Shown in pieces: positions 28,346 to 39,205 of a stretch of DNA of 64,000 nt. The stretch's first letter is position 1. Every line of letters starts with the position of its first letter. The notes under the pieces are model-generated. The model worked only from the letters and a program-made list of their open reading frames with translations, was not told the origin of the DNA and ran no database searches. The translations under genes were made by a program, and so were the position numbers. This DNA comes from Mantis religiosa (taxonomy: Eukaryota; Arthropoda; Insecta; Mantodea; Mantidae). Where the stretch lies: positions 464,640,236 to 464,704,235 of the forward strand of contig CM060950.1 of assembly GCA_030765055.1 (NCBI GenBank), written 5' to 3'.

Positions 28346-29267
28346 TACGAGGGCTGTTCAATAAAGAATGATCACAATTTATTTTGAAAACGTACCTTTA
28401 CTCATCCTCATAAGTTTGATGGTCCTTCTCAGAAGTCTCCCCTGAATGCATGCGATGCACTTGTCCCAGCGTTTCTGTCAGTCTTCAAAGACATGCTGGA
28501 AACCATTTTTTGAGAGATCCTTCAAAATCGCCTCTGCAGCCTTCACCACTGCTTCTGATGATGGATAATGCCTCCCACGAAGGCGTTTCTTCAAGTTAGG
28601 GAATAGAAAAAAGTCACATGGGGCTAAATCCGGACTATAGGGAGGGTGAGGGATGCACTTCACGTTGATTTTTGCAAGATATTCAGCAACAACATTGGCA
28701 ATATGCGGTCGCACATTATCGTGGTGCAGCATCCAGCCTGCTTCACGGAAATGTGGTCTTTTGTGCCTGATATGGACTTGCAATGTTTTCAGGACATCCC
28801 TCTAGTATTGTCCAGTTACTGATGTGTGTGCAGGTACAACATGCTGATAAACCATTCCATGAATATCAAAGAATGAGATGACCATAACTTTCCCAGCAGA
28901 AGCAATCACTTTTGCTTTTTTGGGGGTTGTTGATGAAGGATATTTCCACACTGAGCTTTGCTGTTTGCTCTCAGGATCAAAATGATGTAGCCAAGTTTCA
29001 TCAGCAGTGATTACGTTTGAAAAAAAACTCCGGATCTTCCTCTAACATCAACTTTAACTGCATGTTACCTCCATTGCAGAGGTAGGTGATACTGAACATG
29101 TCTGAACTTGCCAGGTTCTCACAGGCGGGAACCAGGAGTATCGACAATGAAACTACTACGACGTGTTTGTTTCACATTAAGTTAACAGAATATAATAAGA
29201 TTGAATTTAATTGCGAAAAATTATGGCCGTAAAAAAATTGATCATTCTTTATTGAACAGCCGTCGCA
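28346..29267 (-). mobile_element. Mariner family 1, type-I deletion derivative
   Basis: The left TIR cgagggctgttcaataaaga follows a TA. The right end read inward is cgacggctgttcaataaaga, and the right flank is CA in place of TA. It carries the shared internal-deletion junction (atgttacctccattgcag on the plus strand near 29060). The same insertion site is occupied at 34716. Confidence 0.9.
28478..29060 (-). pseudogene. Mariner transposase, catalytic part, broken
   Basis: The minus strand keeps HDNVRPH (Arg retained, Ala to Val), YSPDLAPCDFFLFPN with the third catalytic Asp, and GFQHVFED near the end. ADETWLHHFDPES, with the first Asp, lies upstream in another frame after a stop near 28803. 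A frameshift in the phrase before ADETW comes from an extra A in an A run near 29020. All three catalytic Asp codons survive, but the N-terminal domain is deleted and the frame is broken. Confidence 0.8.
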
Positions 29268-29720
29268 GATAGAAAAAAAGATGCCGAGTTACGTTCTTAT
29301 GATGTAGTCCCACTATTCGATAGTCAGATGTTTTAAAGCTGATCGCTGTGTGGTAGGTGTGAAATTTCGTTCTCTTTACGTGACCAAGGATAGAGAGGAA
29401 GACAAAACATACGCAGTAATCTGTTTGAGAAGGTATTTGGGAATTGAAACCAATATACGATTAGCTGCACAAGTGTGTGTTAACGAGATGTATGTTTCGT
29501 ATATTTAACCGGTTGTCGGAGTATGTATTTCCGATGAAAACGCTCGATATTGGATTGGTTACTTGCTGTTTGTAGGCTTAGAGTCGATATCGCCACTCGT
29601 CAGCCTGGTGATGCCTTCCACTTTAAACAGACGTTAAAGGCGACCAACCACATGTAGGGGGTTAATTGTCTATTGAAGGGGCATCTTCATCAGAAATACG
29701 GAACTGCCGTTTAAACTCCG

Positions 29721-29721
<1 letters not shown>
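29268..29721. other. Unassigned sequence inside the duplication
   Basis: The same as 35633-36086 with few changes. No domain or RNA recognised. Confidence 0.4.
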
Positions 29722-29751
<30 letters not shown>

Positions 29752-29885
29752 TGTATGTATGTATGTATGTATGTATGTATGTATGTATGTATGTATGTAT
29801 GTATGTATGTATGTATGTATGTATGTATGTATGTATGTATGTATGTATGTATGTATGTATGTATGTATGTATGTATGTATGTATG

Positions 29886-29916
<31 letters not shown>

Positions 29917-30168
29917 GTATGTATGTATGTATGTATGTATGTATGTATGTATGTATGTATGTATGTATGTATGTATGTATGTATGTATGTATGTATGTAT
30001 GTATGTATGTATGTATGTATGTATGTATGTATGTATGTATGTATGTATGTATGTATGTATGTATGTATGTATGTATGTATGTATGTATGTATGTATGTAT
30101 GTATGTATGTATGTATGTATGTATGTATGTATGTATGTATGTATGTATGTATGTATGTATGTATGTAT
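29722..30168 (-). repeat. (ATGT)n microsatellite, about 447 bp, as LINE 3' tail
   Basis: Pure tetranucleotide except one substitution (atgtaagt near 29915). Read on the minus strand it is (ACAT)n directly after the LINE 3' untranslated region (gcagtcattaaata). It most likely grew from that LINE's terminal repeat. Confidence 0.9.
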
Positions 30169-31290
30169 TTAATGACTGCAATTGGGTACTACCGGTGGCA
30201 GAGTTAAGAACACAGATCAAATTACAAATACTAGATTTACAACAATAACACAATAAACAATACAAACATGATATTATTTTACTTTAGTCACTTAAAACAT
30301 ATCTAATTACTTCTCTATTTACATATTATATACCATTATAATTCAAAAGTTAATCTATAAACTATCTAGATTTTTTCTAAATTTATTCAGCGACAGGGGA
30401 CAGCCCTGAAAGACTGCTACAGGCAATTCATTCCATTCTTCAATGGTTCTATTAACAAAAGAAAATTTTCCTACGTCGGTTCTGTATCTTCTACCCTTAA
30501 TTGTATACCTATGATCGTTTCGTCCATAATAATCCGGATTATCTAAGCTTACACTAACGTCCACCCATGCCTTTACACCAGCATTAGCTTTGAATAATGC
30601 TACCAACCTATGTTTTTTACGCCTAATTCTTAATTCCCTCCCATTTAGTCTCATCTCCTTTTATAGGCCAAAATACTTGCCTCTTTTTATGAATTTTATT
30701 GCCCTCTTCTGTATTTTTTCTAATGGATCGATTTGGTTAGCTCTATACGGGTCCCAGCATGCTACTCCATATTCCATAACCGGCCGCACTAAGGCCTTGT
30801 AGGCAATTTCCCTGGACCTAGCGCTCCCCTTTTTCAATATTCTCATTACGAAATGTAATGCCCTCCACGCATTCCTAGATGTGGAATTTACTTGTTCATC
30901 CCATCCAGCGTTACTTGCCAGGTACACTCCGAAGTATTTGCAGCTGTCCACCTGTGGAATTTGCACCCCTCCCATGTGATAGTTAACAATAATTTTGCCC
31001 TTAGTTCTACTAAAAACAATGGACTTACTTTTCTTGGCATTTATTGACATTTTGTTAGCTGCAGCCCAATTACAGATTTCATTTAAATCATCCTGAAGAG
31101 CGGTTTTCATGCACTGTATTCCGAATTTTATTATAAATGATACAATCGTCTGCAAACAACCATATGTTCATGTACACGACGTACGTATAACTAGGTGTAG
31201 CAATTTTGAAAATTTTGGCGTCAACGTTAACCATCATGTCATCTAATGTAAACAGCAGTGGCCGGCTAGATCGGCACCCAAAGTGTGAAG
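30169..31290 (-). pseudogene. 5'-truncated LINE, reverse transcriptase C-terminal half (left copy)
   Basis: The same gene as 36689-37630, but broken by three one-base length differences, all in short homopolymers: an extra T near 31107 (gcggttttcatg against gcggtttcatg), a missing C near 30670 (aggccaaaat against aggcccaaaat), and an extra C near 30643 (attccctccc against attcctccc). The catalytic block is upstream in the shifted frame. Either a decayed copy, or a second assembly of the same locus with base-calling errors (see the finding on the gap). Confidence 0.85.
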
Positions 31291-31299
31291 TGCTTTACC

Positions 31300-31480
31300 T
31301 CTACATTCACCCCTCCCTCTTTCCTTATACCTGGCATGGCTGTGGCCAGCATTCGGGAGGTCCAGGTTCCATACCGGTGGCCGACCTATAGTAGCCGCGT
31401 TCATTGCATCCCACGCGACATCAAAGCGCAAGCAGAGCTTTCACTTCTGATTACACCTCCTCACATGTAAGCAATTATAA
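31300..31480 (+). repeat. Unclassified repeat, possibly tRNA-derived
   Basis: tggcatggctgtggccagca followed by ggaggtccaggttccatacc looks like a decayed A-box/B-box pair, then gtagccgcgttcattgcatc. Present only in the two duplicated copies (37633-37813 is the other), so family status is uncertain. Confidence 0.3.
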
Positions 31481-31577
31481 GGATCTTCCACCCTTAAACA
31501 TATAGGGTGGTCCTTCTTACTACATTCACCAAGTTAAAGCGCTGTTGCGATATTTTTCTTATGTCCTCAGAACAGCG

Positions 31578-31946
31578 GTAAAGTCTGTTTAGCCAACGTG
31601 TGTGCAGTTCCCAGTCAAAGGGACCTCAAAGGACCTGACCTTTCCGCCCACTAATGACCGTCATAAATCAATCTCCACACTTCAGAAATGGAACACTGTC
31701 GTTGGGTACCAATAGCAACCCCTATTTTCTGAAAATGACAGTTGCATGTCTACTCCGCGTGGAGTCTCAGTTGCCAAAGTTCCAACTTCCAGTTGTTCTG
31801 TTTCATTAGGTGCAAGACGGTGATGTTAAAATGTTGCAACCTTGTAGAGGGGACCGTCAGGAGGAGGGTCCATGTTGTAAAACGATTATGAGGGTTCCTC
31901 AAAGAAAGCGGCCGCCGTGCACTTGCGTTGAGTAGACAGACTTTAC
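31578..31946. mobile_element. MITE, 369 bp, derivative of the IS630-like TIR element
   Basis: The left end gtaaagtctgtttagccaac and the right end read inward gtaaagtctgtctactcaac are inverted repeats. Both subterminal regions match the ends of the 1.02 kb element at 3193-4216, and the transposase region is missing. There is no coding capacity. The duplicated copy is at 37911-38279. Confidence 0.8.
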
Positions 31947-32395
31947 CTTCTATTAGCTTAGACTGTGCACACGTGCTTCTTATGTGTCTTAATTATGTAA
32001 GCTTAGATTTATAGAAGTTACATAGTGTTTTACTTAGTGTAGTTTTATACATTTATTAGCGTTTAATAGTTATTGGCGTTTAGCACTTGAGTAATTTAAT
32101 TAAGATGTGGAGACCGTGGGAATCGAACCTAACATGGATATGCTACCATGGATTTCCATTTATACTTGTAGTATATAGCTAACAGTATTTCTAACCTTTC
32201 TCGAGTTCTAAATCGGTTATGACATTTAATTACTACACGGAATGTACGTGATTATTTATTTAATTTTTATTTAACAGAAGGCCCCCCCCCAAAAAAAAAA
32301 ATTACACTGCTTAACTTTATTTAAACTTGTAAAATTAGTGGACATCCTTGTAAAAATCTTCCAGCATTTAAAAAGAGTAATAGAGTTTCCTTGCT
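31947..32395. other. AT-rich spacer
   Basis: Nothing recognised apart from a short C/A homopolymer stretch at 32283-32300. Confidence 0.4.
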
Positions 32396-32632
32396 AGTTT
32401 TTATTTAATTCTTCTTCTTCTTTCTCTAACTCCTTTGTGCTGTTAAGCGTGGAGTACAAGCCTCTTCTACCCATTTCCTCCCCTTTTCTCGGTCCATTAT
32501 CATTCTCTTCATTTCTGTCATGGTTTTCCCTTTATCCTTCCCCAACTTCTCACTGTATTCCTGATACAACGTGCGTGGCCTTCCCCTAATTCTTTTACCT
32601 TCTGGTCTTGCTTCTAATTTATTTAATTCCTT

Positions 32633-32640
<8 letters not shown>
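32396..32640 (-). pseudogene. LINE C-terminal end fragment
   Basis: The minus strand reads EGKRIRGRPRTLYQEYSEKL, then KTMTEMKRMIMDREKGRKWV. The KRxRGRPRTxW-like motif followed by a DRxxWR-like motif is the usual end of many arthropod LINE endonuclease/reverse transcriptase proteins. Only the last 70 residues remain. A long A tail (T run, 32636-32682, plus strand) lies upstream of this fragment on the minus strand, so it is not this fragment's own poly-A. Second copy at 38728-38970. Confidence 0.65.

Positions 32641-32682
<42 letters not shown>
32636..32682. repeat. Poly-T run, about 47 bp
   Basis: The matching position in the right copy (38970-38977) has about 8 T, so this is a length-variable or mis-assembled homopolymer. 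Confidence 0.95.
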
Positions 32683-32688
<6 letters not shown>

Positions 32689-32734
32689 TACTTTTGAGGT
32701 ATTTACTGCTTTAAAATTCGTAAGCTTTCATGGC

Positions 32735-32910
32735 CGTTGTCAGTATAATATAATACTGTCAGTGGCAGTGCGATCGGAGTGTCCTGGCGGAAGTCTCAAC
32801 AGTTACTGTCGCAGTGCCACTGAAGATGTCTGCCACAGCCGCTGACGAAACGTCTGGGAAGATGAAGGAGCCCAGTAGACCACGGCCCACAAGCCCGGTT
32901 AATACTTGAT
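32735..32910 (+). ncRNA. Hammerhead-ribozyme-like motif (candidate)
   Basis: Core CTGAAGA (32820-32826), stem GTC...GAC, then GAAA (32847-32850). A second hairpin follows: GTC TGGG ... CCCA GTA GAC (32852-32880). It ends in a conserved accacggcc-acaagcccgg block. Two other loci (11.0 and 52.6 kb) share the layout with compensating base changes. One extra base (T) lies between the CTGAAGA core and the first stem compared with the textbook hammerhead, so activity is unproven. Penelope-like elements are known to carry hammerheads. Confidence 0.45.
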
Positions 32911-32924
32911 ATTATACGAGGGCC

Positions 32925-33259
32925 GTTCAGAAAGTAACCTCCGGTTGATTGCAAAAAATTCACTAAGTTAAATAAAAATATTTTAAATTATACATCTTAC
33001 AAGTACATCTGTGCACTATTTTTCTACATAGTCTCCATAACGATTGAGGCACTTATCGTATCTGTTCACAAGCTTTGAAATTCCTTCTGCATAAAAATCA
33101 CCCGCTTGTGCCTGGAGTCAGCCTGTGACCGCATCTTTGAGCTCTTCGTCGTCATCAAACCGTACGAGAGAGTATTAGAAATCTGTGGAAAAAATCAGTA
33201 GACAACTCCGACATTGTGAAAAATCGTCGGTTTTCACGAACTTTTGCATCAACTGTCTG
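32925..33259 (-). mobile_element. Mariner family 2, cut by the N gap
   Basis: The left TIR cgagggccgttcagaaagta after TA is identical to the element at 39206-39932. About 330 bp are present before the gap, with the minus-strand C-terminal region and the start of the N-terminal block. Relative to the other copy a 13-base stretch with gtacgagagag is added near 33158. Confidence 0.85.
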
Positions 33260-34259
33260 NNNNNNNNNNNNNNNNNNNNNNNNNNNNNNNNNNNNNNNNN
33301 NNNNNNNNNNNNNNNNNNNNNNNNNNNNNNNNNNNNNNNNNNNNNNNNNNNNNNNNNNNNNNNNNNNNNNNNNNNNNNNNNNNNNNNNNNNNNNNNNNNN
33401 NNNNNNNNNNNNNNNNNNNNNNNNNNNNNNNNNNNNNNNNNNNNNNNNNNNNNNNNNNNNNNNNNNNNNNNNNNNNNNNNNNNNNNNNNNNNNNNNNNNN
33501 NNNNNNNNNNNNNNNNNNNNNNNNNNNNNNNNNNNNNNNNNNNNNNNNNNNNNNNNNNNNNNNNNNNNNNNNNNNNNNNNNNNNNNNNNNNNNNNNNNNN
33601 NNNNNNNNNNNNNNNNNNNNNNNNNNNNNNNNNNNNNNNNNNNNNNNNNNNNNNNNNNNNNNNNNNNNNNNNNNNNNNNNNNNNNNNNNNNNNNNNNNNN
33701 NNNNNNNNNNNNNNNNNNNNNNNNNNNNNNNNNNNNNNNNNNNNNNNNNNNNNNNNNNNNNNNNNNNNNNNNNNNNNNNNNNNNNNNNNNNNNNNNNNNN
33801 NNNNNNNNNNNNNNNNNNNNNNNNNNNNNNNNNNNNNNNNNNNNNNNNNNNNNNNNNNNNNNNNNNNNNNNNNNNNNNNNNNNNNNNNNNNNNNNNNNNN
33901 NNNNNNNNNNNNNNNNNNNNNNNNNNNNNNNNNNNNNNNNNNNNNNNNNNNNNNNNNNNNNNNNNNNNNNNNNNNNNNNNNNNNNNNNNNNNNNNNNNNN
34001 NNNNNNNNNNNNNNNNNNNNNNNNNNNNNNNNNNNNNNNNNNNNNNNNNNNNNNNNNNNNNNNNNNNNNNNNNNNNNNNNNNNNNNNNNNNNNNNNNNNN
34101 NNNNNNNNNNNNNNNNNNNNNNNNNNNNNNNNNNNNNNNNNNNNNNNNNNNNNNNNNNNNNNNNNNNNNNNNNNNNNNNNNNNNNNNNNNNNNNNNNNNN
34201 NNNNNNNNNNNNNNNNNNNNNNNNNNNNNNNNNNNNNNNNNNNNNNNNNNNNNNNNNNN
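33260..34259. other. Assembly gap, exactly 1,000 N
   Basis: A round-number N run, typical of a placeholder gap of unknown size. Apparent open frames across it are meaningless. Confidence 0.99.
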
Positions 34260-34715
34260 AGAGAGAGAGAGAGAGAGAGCGTTATTACACCCAAAAGCTG
34301 GATACGGAAATTTGACTGGAAAATTTTTCGAGACTTCCTAAAAAAAAGTGAAAAAATATTTTTTAGAAAAAGTTCCTTGTGTCTATAACTCAAGAACATA
34401 AAATCCACAGCATCTTCCAAGAATGTAACAAGTAGATTTTAAGAAACTTTCCATCCCGAACTAATATCTGCATGCAAAGATTTTCTAAAGTTCTTATTTT
34501 CTCGAAAATAGCTCCTATCAAGGTTGGTTAAAATTAAAGCGATATATGAAAACTTTTGCTCAAGAAAGTAAATCTCTTTAAAACGGACTGTTTATTTCAA
34601 ATAAGGATTTGGTGGCATAAGCCATTTCCGCGATATCTTGTTTTTAATTCCATGTTATTATCGCGTTTGCTTTGTAATGTAGTTCCTGCAAAGGTTTATC
34701 ATCATTAAAATGAAG

Positions 34716-35632
34716 TACGAGGGCTGTTCAATAAAGAATGATCACAATTTATTTTGAAAACGTACCTTTACTCATCCTCATAATTGTGATGGTCCTTCTC
34801 AAAATAGTCTCCCCTGAATGCGATGCACTTGTCCCAGCGTTTCTGCCAGTCTTCAAAGACATGCTGGAAACCATTTTTGAGATATCCTTCAAAATCGCCT
34901 CCGCAGCCTTCTCCACTGTTTCTGATGATGGATAATGCCTCCCACGAAGACCTTTCTTTAAGTTAGGGAATAGAGCAAGGTCACATGGGGCTAAATCCAG
35001 ACTATGGGGAGGGTGAGGGATGCACTTCACGTTGATTTTTGCAAGATATTCAGCAACAACATTGGCAATATGCGGCCACGCATTATCGTGATGCAGCATC
35101 CAGCCTGCTTCACGGAAATATGGTCTTTTGTGCCCGATATGGACTTGCAATGTTTTCAGGACATCCCTGTAGTATTGTCCAGTTACTGATGTGTGTGCAG
35201 GTATAACATGCTGATAAAACATTTCATGAATATCAAAGAATGAGATGACCATAACTTTCCCAGCAGAAGCAACCACTTTTGCTTTTTTGGGGGTTGGTGA
35301 TGAAGGAGATTTCCACATTGAGCTTTACTGTTTGCTCTCACGATCAAAATGATGTAGCCGAGTTTCATCAGCAGTGATTACGTTTGAAAGAAACTCCGGA
35401 TCTTCCTCTAACATCAACTCTAACTGCATGTTACCTCCATTGCAGCGGTAGGCGATACTGAACATGTCTGAACTTGCCTGGTTCTCACAGGCGGGAACCA
35501 GGAGTACCAACAATGAAAGTACTACGGCGTGTTTGTTTCTCATTAAGTTAAGAGAATGTAATAATATTGAATTTTAGTGCGAAGAATTATGACCTTAAAA
35601 ATTTGATCATTCTTTATTGAACAGCCGTCGCA
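34716..35632 (-). mobile_element. Mariner family 1, type-I deletion derivative (right copy)
   Basis: The same TIRs, the same internal-deletion junction (near 35430), the same insertion site and the same abnormal CA right flank as 28346-29267. Confidence 0.9.
34749..35440 (-). pseudogene. Mariner transposase, catalytic part, broken (right copy)
   Basis: ADETRLHHFDRES (first Asp kept, Trp to Arg) is followed by a stop at about 35326. Then come VISFFDIHEMFYQH, HDNAWPH (Arg to Trp) and HSLDLAPCDLALFPN (third Asp kept, flanking residues altered), with the C-terminal part to 34749. The N-terminal domain is deleted as in the other type-I copies. It carries many substitutions not found in the left copy although the flanks match closely. 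Confidence 0.8.
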
Positions 35633-36085
35633 GATAGAAAAAAAGATGACGAGTTACGTTCTTATGACTTAGTCCCACTATTGGATAGTCAGATGTTTTA
35701 AAGCTGATCGCTGTGTGGTGGGTTTGAAATTTCGTACTCTTTACGTGACCAAGGATAGAGAGAAAGACAAAACATACGCAGTAATCTGTTTGAGAAGGTA
35801 TTTGGGAATTGAAACCAATATACGATTAGCTGCACAAGTGTGTGTTAACGAGATGTATGTTTCGCATATTTAACCGGTTGTCGGAGTATGTATTTCCGAT
35901 GAAAACGCTCGATATTGGATTGGTTACTTGCTGTTTGTAGGCTTAGAGTCGATATCGCCACTCGTCAGCCTGGTGATGCCTTCCACTTTAAACAGACGTT
36001 AAAGGCGACCAACCACATGTAGGGGGTTAATTGTCTATTGAAGGGGCATCTTCATCAGAAATACGGAACTGCCGTTTAAACTCCG

Positions 36086-36086
<1 letters not shown>
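35633..36086. other. Unassigned sequence inside the duplication
   Basis: Copy of 29268-29721; nothing recognised. Confidence 0.4.
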
Positions 36087-36116
<30 letters not shown>

Positions 36117-36501
36117 TGTATGTATGTATGTATGTATGTATGTATGTATGTATGTATGTATGTATGTATGTATGTATGTATGTATGTATGTATGTATGTA
36201 TGTATGTATGTATGTATGTATGTATGTATGTATGTATGTATGTATGTATGTATGTATGTATGTATGTATGTATGTATGTATGTATGTATGTATGTATGTA
36301 TGTATGTATGTATGTATGTATGTATGTATGTATGTATGTATGTATGTATGTATGTATGTATGTATGTATGTATGTATGTATGTATGTATGTATGTATGTA
36401 TGTATGTATGTATGTATGTATGTATGTATGTATGTATGTATGTATGTATGTATGTATGTATGTATGTATGTATGTATGTATGTATGTATGTATGTATGTA
36501 T
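36087..36501 (-). repeat. (ATGT)n microsatellite, about 415 bp, as LINE 3' tail
   Basis: Uninterrupted tetranucleotide in the same place after the LINE 3' untranslated region. About 32 bp shorter than in the left copy. Confidence 0.9.
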
Positions 36502-36688
36502 TTAATGACTGCAATTGGGTACTACCCGGTGGCAGAGTTAAGAATACAGATCAAATTACAAATACTAGATTTGCAACAATAACACAATAAACAATACAAA
36601 CATGATATTATTTTACTTTAGTCACTTAAAACATATCTAATTACTTCTCTATTTACATATTATATACCATTATAATTCAAAAGTTAAT

Positions 36689-37630
36689 CTATAAACTATC
36701 TAGATTTTTTCTAAATTTCTTCATCGACAGGGGACAGCCCTGAAAGACTGCTACAGGCAATTCATTCCATTCTTCAATGGTTCTATTAACAAAAGAAAAT
36801 TTTCCTACGTCGGTTCTGTATCTTCTACCCTTAATTTTATAGCTATGATCGTTTCGTCCATAATAATCCGGATTATCTAACCTTACACTAACGTCCACCC
36901 ATGCCTTTTCACCAGCATTAGCTTTGAATAATGCTACCAACCTATGTTTTTTACGCCTAATTCTTAATTCCTCCCATTTAGTCTCATCTCCTTTTATAGG
37001 CCCAAAATACTTGCCTCTTTTTATGAATTTTATTGCCCTCTTCTGTATTTTTTCTAATGGATCGATTCGGTTAGCTCTATACGGGTCCCAGCATGCTACT
37101 CCATATTCCATAACCGGCCGCACTAAGGCCTTGTAGGCAATTTCCCTGGACCTAGCGCTCCCCTTTTTCAATATTCTCATTACGAAATGTAATGCCTTCC
37201 ACGCATTCCTAGATGTGGAATTTACTTGTTCGTCCCATCCAGCATTACTTGCCAGGTACACTCCCAAGTATTTGCAGCTGTCCACCTGTGGAATTTGTAC
37301 CCCTCCCATGTGATAGTTAACAATAATTTTGCCCTTAGTTCTACTAAAAACAATGGACTTACTTTTCTTGGCATTTATTGACATTTTGTTAGCCGCAGCC
37401 GAATTACAGATTTCATTTAAATCATCCTGAAGAGCGGTTTCATGCACTGTATTCCGAATTTTATTATAAATGATACAATCGTCTGCAAACAACCATATGT
37501 TCATGTACACGACGTACGTATAACTAGGTGTAGCAATTTTGAAAAATTTGGCGTCAACGTTAACCATCATGTCATCTAATGTAAACAGCAGTGGCCGGCT
37601 AGATCGGCACCCAAAGTGTGAAGTGCTTTA
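36689..37630 (-). CDS. 5'-truncated LINE reverse transcriptase, open frame
   Basis: From a Met at 37570 the frame runs 293 residues to a stop at 36689. Upstream in-frame sequence (GCRSSRPLLFTLDD) extends it to about 37625. LFADDCIIY (residues 27-35) is the YxDD-type catalytic box of reverse transcriptase, followed by thumb-region motifs: MSINAKKSKSIVFSR, CKYLGVYLASNAGW, AYKALVRPVMEYGVACWDPY and EKIQKRAIKFI. The C-terminus ends KFSFVNRTIEEWNELP. This pattern belongs to non-LTR retrotransposons of the CR1/jockey type. The endonuclease and the N-terminal polymerase half are missing, so it is dead on arrival although open. The 3' untranslated region runs into the (ACAT)n tail. Confidence 0.85.
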
Positions 37631-37632
37631 CC

Positions 37633-37910
37633 TCTACATTCACCCCTCCCTCTTTCCTTATACCTGGCATGCCTGTGGCCAGCATTCGGGAGGTCCAGGT
37701 TCCATACCGGTGGCCGACCTATAGTAGCCGCGTTCATTGCATCCCATGCGACATCAAAGCGCAAGCAGAGCTTTCACTTCTGATTACACCTCCTCACATG
37801 TAAGCAATTATAAGGGTCTCTCACTCTTAAACATATGGGGTGGTCCTTCTTACTACATTCACCAAGTTAAAACGCTGTTGCGATGTTTTTCTTATGTCCT
37901 CAGAACAGCG
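37633..37910. other. Unclassified repeat and spacer (right copy)
   Basis: Copy of 31300-31577; a weak tRNA-like A/B pair only. Confidence 0.3.
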
Positions 37911-38279
37911 GTAAAGTCTGTTTAGCCAACGTGTGTGCAGTTCCCAGTCAAAGGGACCTCAAAGGACCTCACCTTACCGCCCACTAATGACCGTCATAAA
38001 TCTATCTCCACACTTCAGAAATGGAACACTGACGTTGGGTACCAATAGCAACCCCTATTTTCTGAAAATGACAGTTGCATGTCTACTCCGCGTGGAGTCT
38101 CAGTTGCCAAAGTTCCAACTTCCAGTTGTTCTGTTTCATTAGGTGCAAGACGGTGATGTTAAAATGTTGCAACCTTGTAGAGGGGACCGTCAGGAGGAGG
38201 GTCCATGTTGTAAAACGATTATGAGGGTTCCTCAAAGAAAGCGGCCGCCGTGCACTTGCGTTGAGTAGACAGACTTTAC
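37911..38279. mobile_element. MITE, 369 bp (right copy)
   Basis: The same inverted ends and length as 31578-31946. Confidence 0.8.
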
Positions 38280-38727
38280 CTTCTATTAGCTTAGACTGTG
38301 CACACGTGCTTCTTATGTGTCTTAATTATGTAAGCTTAGATTTATAGAAGTTACATAGTGTTTTACTTAGTGTAGTTTTATACATTTATTAGCGTTTAAT
38401 AGTTATTGGCGTTTAGCACTTGAGTAATTTAATTAAGATGTGGAGACCGTGGGAATCGAACCTAACATGGATATGCTACCATGGATTTCCATTTATATTT
38501 GTAGTATATAGCTAACAGTATTTCTAACCTTTCTCGAGTTCTAAATCGGTTATGACATTTAATTACTACACGGAATGTACGTGATTATTTATTTAATTTT
38601 TATTTAACAGAAGGCCCCCCCCCCAAAAAAAAAAATTACACTGCTTAACTTTATTTAAACTTGTAAAATTAGTGGACATCCTTGTAAAAATCTTCCAGCA
38701 TTTAAAAAGAGTAATAGAGTTTCCTTG

Positions 38728-38970
38728 CTAGTTTTTATTTAATTCTTCTTCTTCTTTCTCTAACTCCTTTGTGCTGTTAAGCGTGGAGTACAAGCCTCTT
38801 CTACCCATTTCCTCCCCTTTTCTCGGTCCATTATCATTCTCTTCATTTCTGTCATGGTTTTCCCTTTATCCTTCCCCAACTTCTCAGTGTATTCCTGATA
38901 CAACGTGCGTGGCCTTCCCCTAATTCTTTTACCTTCTGGTCTTGCTTCTAATTTATTTAATTCCTTAGGG
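38728..38970 (-). pseudogene. LINE C-terminal end fragment (right copy)
   Basis: The same GRPRTLYQEY and MDREKGRKWVEEACTP blocks as 32396-32640, one or two substitutions different. The adjoining T run is short here. Confidence 0.65.
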
Positions 38971-39019
38971 TTTTTTTACTTTTGAGGTATTTACTGCTTT
39001 AAAATTCGTAAGCTTTCAT

Positions 39020-39205
39020 GGCCGGTGTCAGTATAATATAATACTGTCAGTGGCAGTGCGATCGGAGTGTCCTGGCGGAAGTCTCAACAGTTACTGTCGC
39101 AGTGCCACTGAAGATGTGTGCCACAGCCGCTGACGAAACGTCTGGGAAGATGAAGAAGGAGCCCAGTAGACCACGGCCCACAAGCCCGGTTAATACTTGA
39201 TATTA
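39020..39205 (+). ncRNA. Hammerhead-like motif (right copy)
   Basis: CTGAAGA at 39108-39114. This copy reads gatgtgtgcc where the left copy reads gatgtctgcc, weakening the first stem, and it has three extra bases in the second loop. Confidence 0.4.

Larger units (their letters stand above)
27890..33259. repeat. Left copy of a 5.3 kb duplicated segment
   Basis: Collinear with 34260-39531: the same order of mariner, microsatellite, LINE, MITE, LINE end, hammerhead-like motif and second mariner. It ends at the N gap. Confidence 0.95.

Noticed and set aside
29666..30265. Long open frames on both strands of repeated MYVC or TYIH residues (also 36031-36590)
   Set aside because: Pure translation of an (ATGT)n microsatellite; no biological protein is implied.
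33155..34420. Open frames of 365-421 codons
   Set aside because: They run through 1,000 N and contain no real sequence in the middle.
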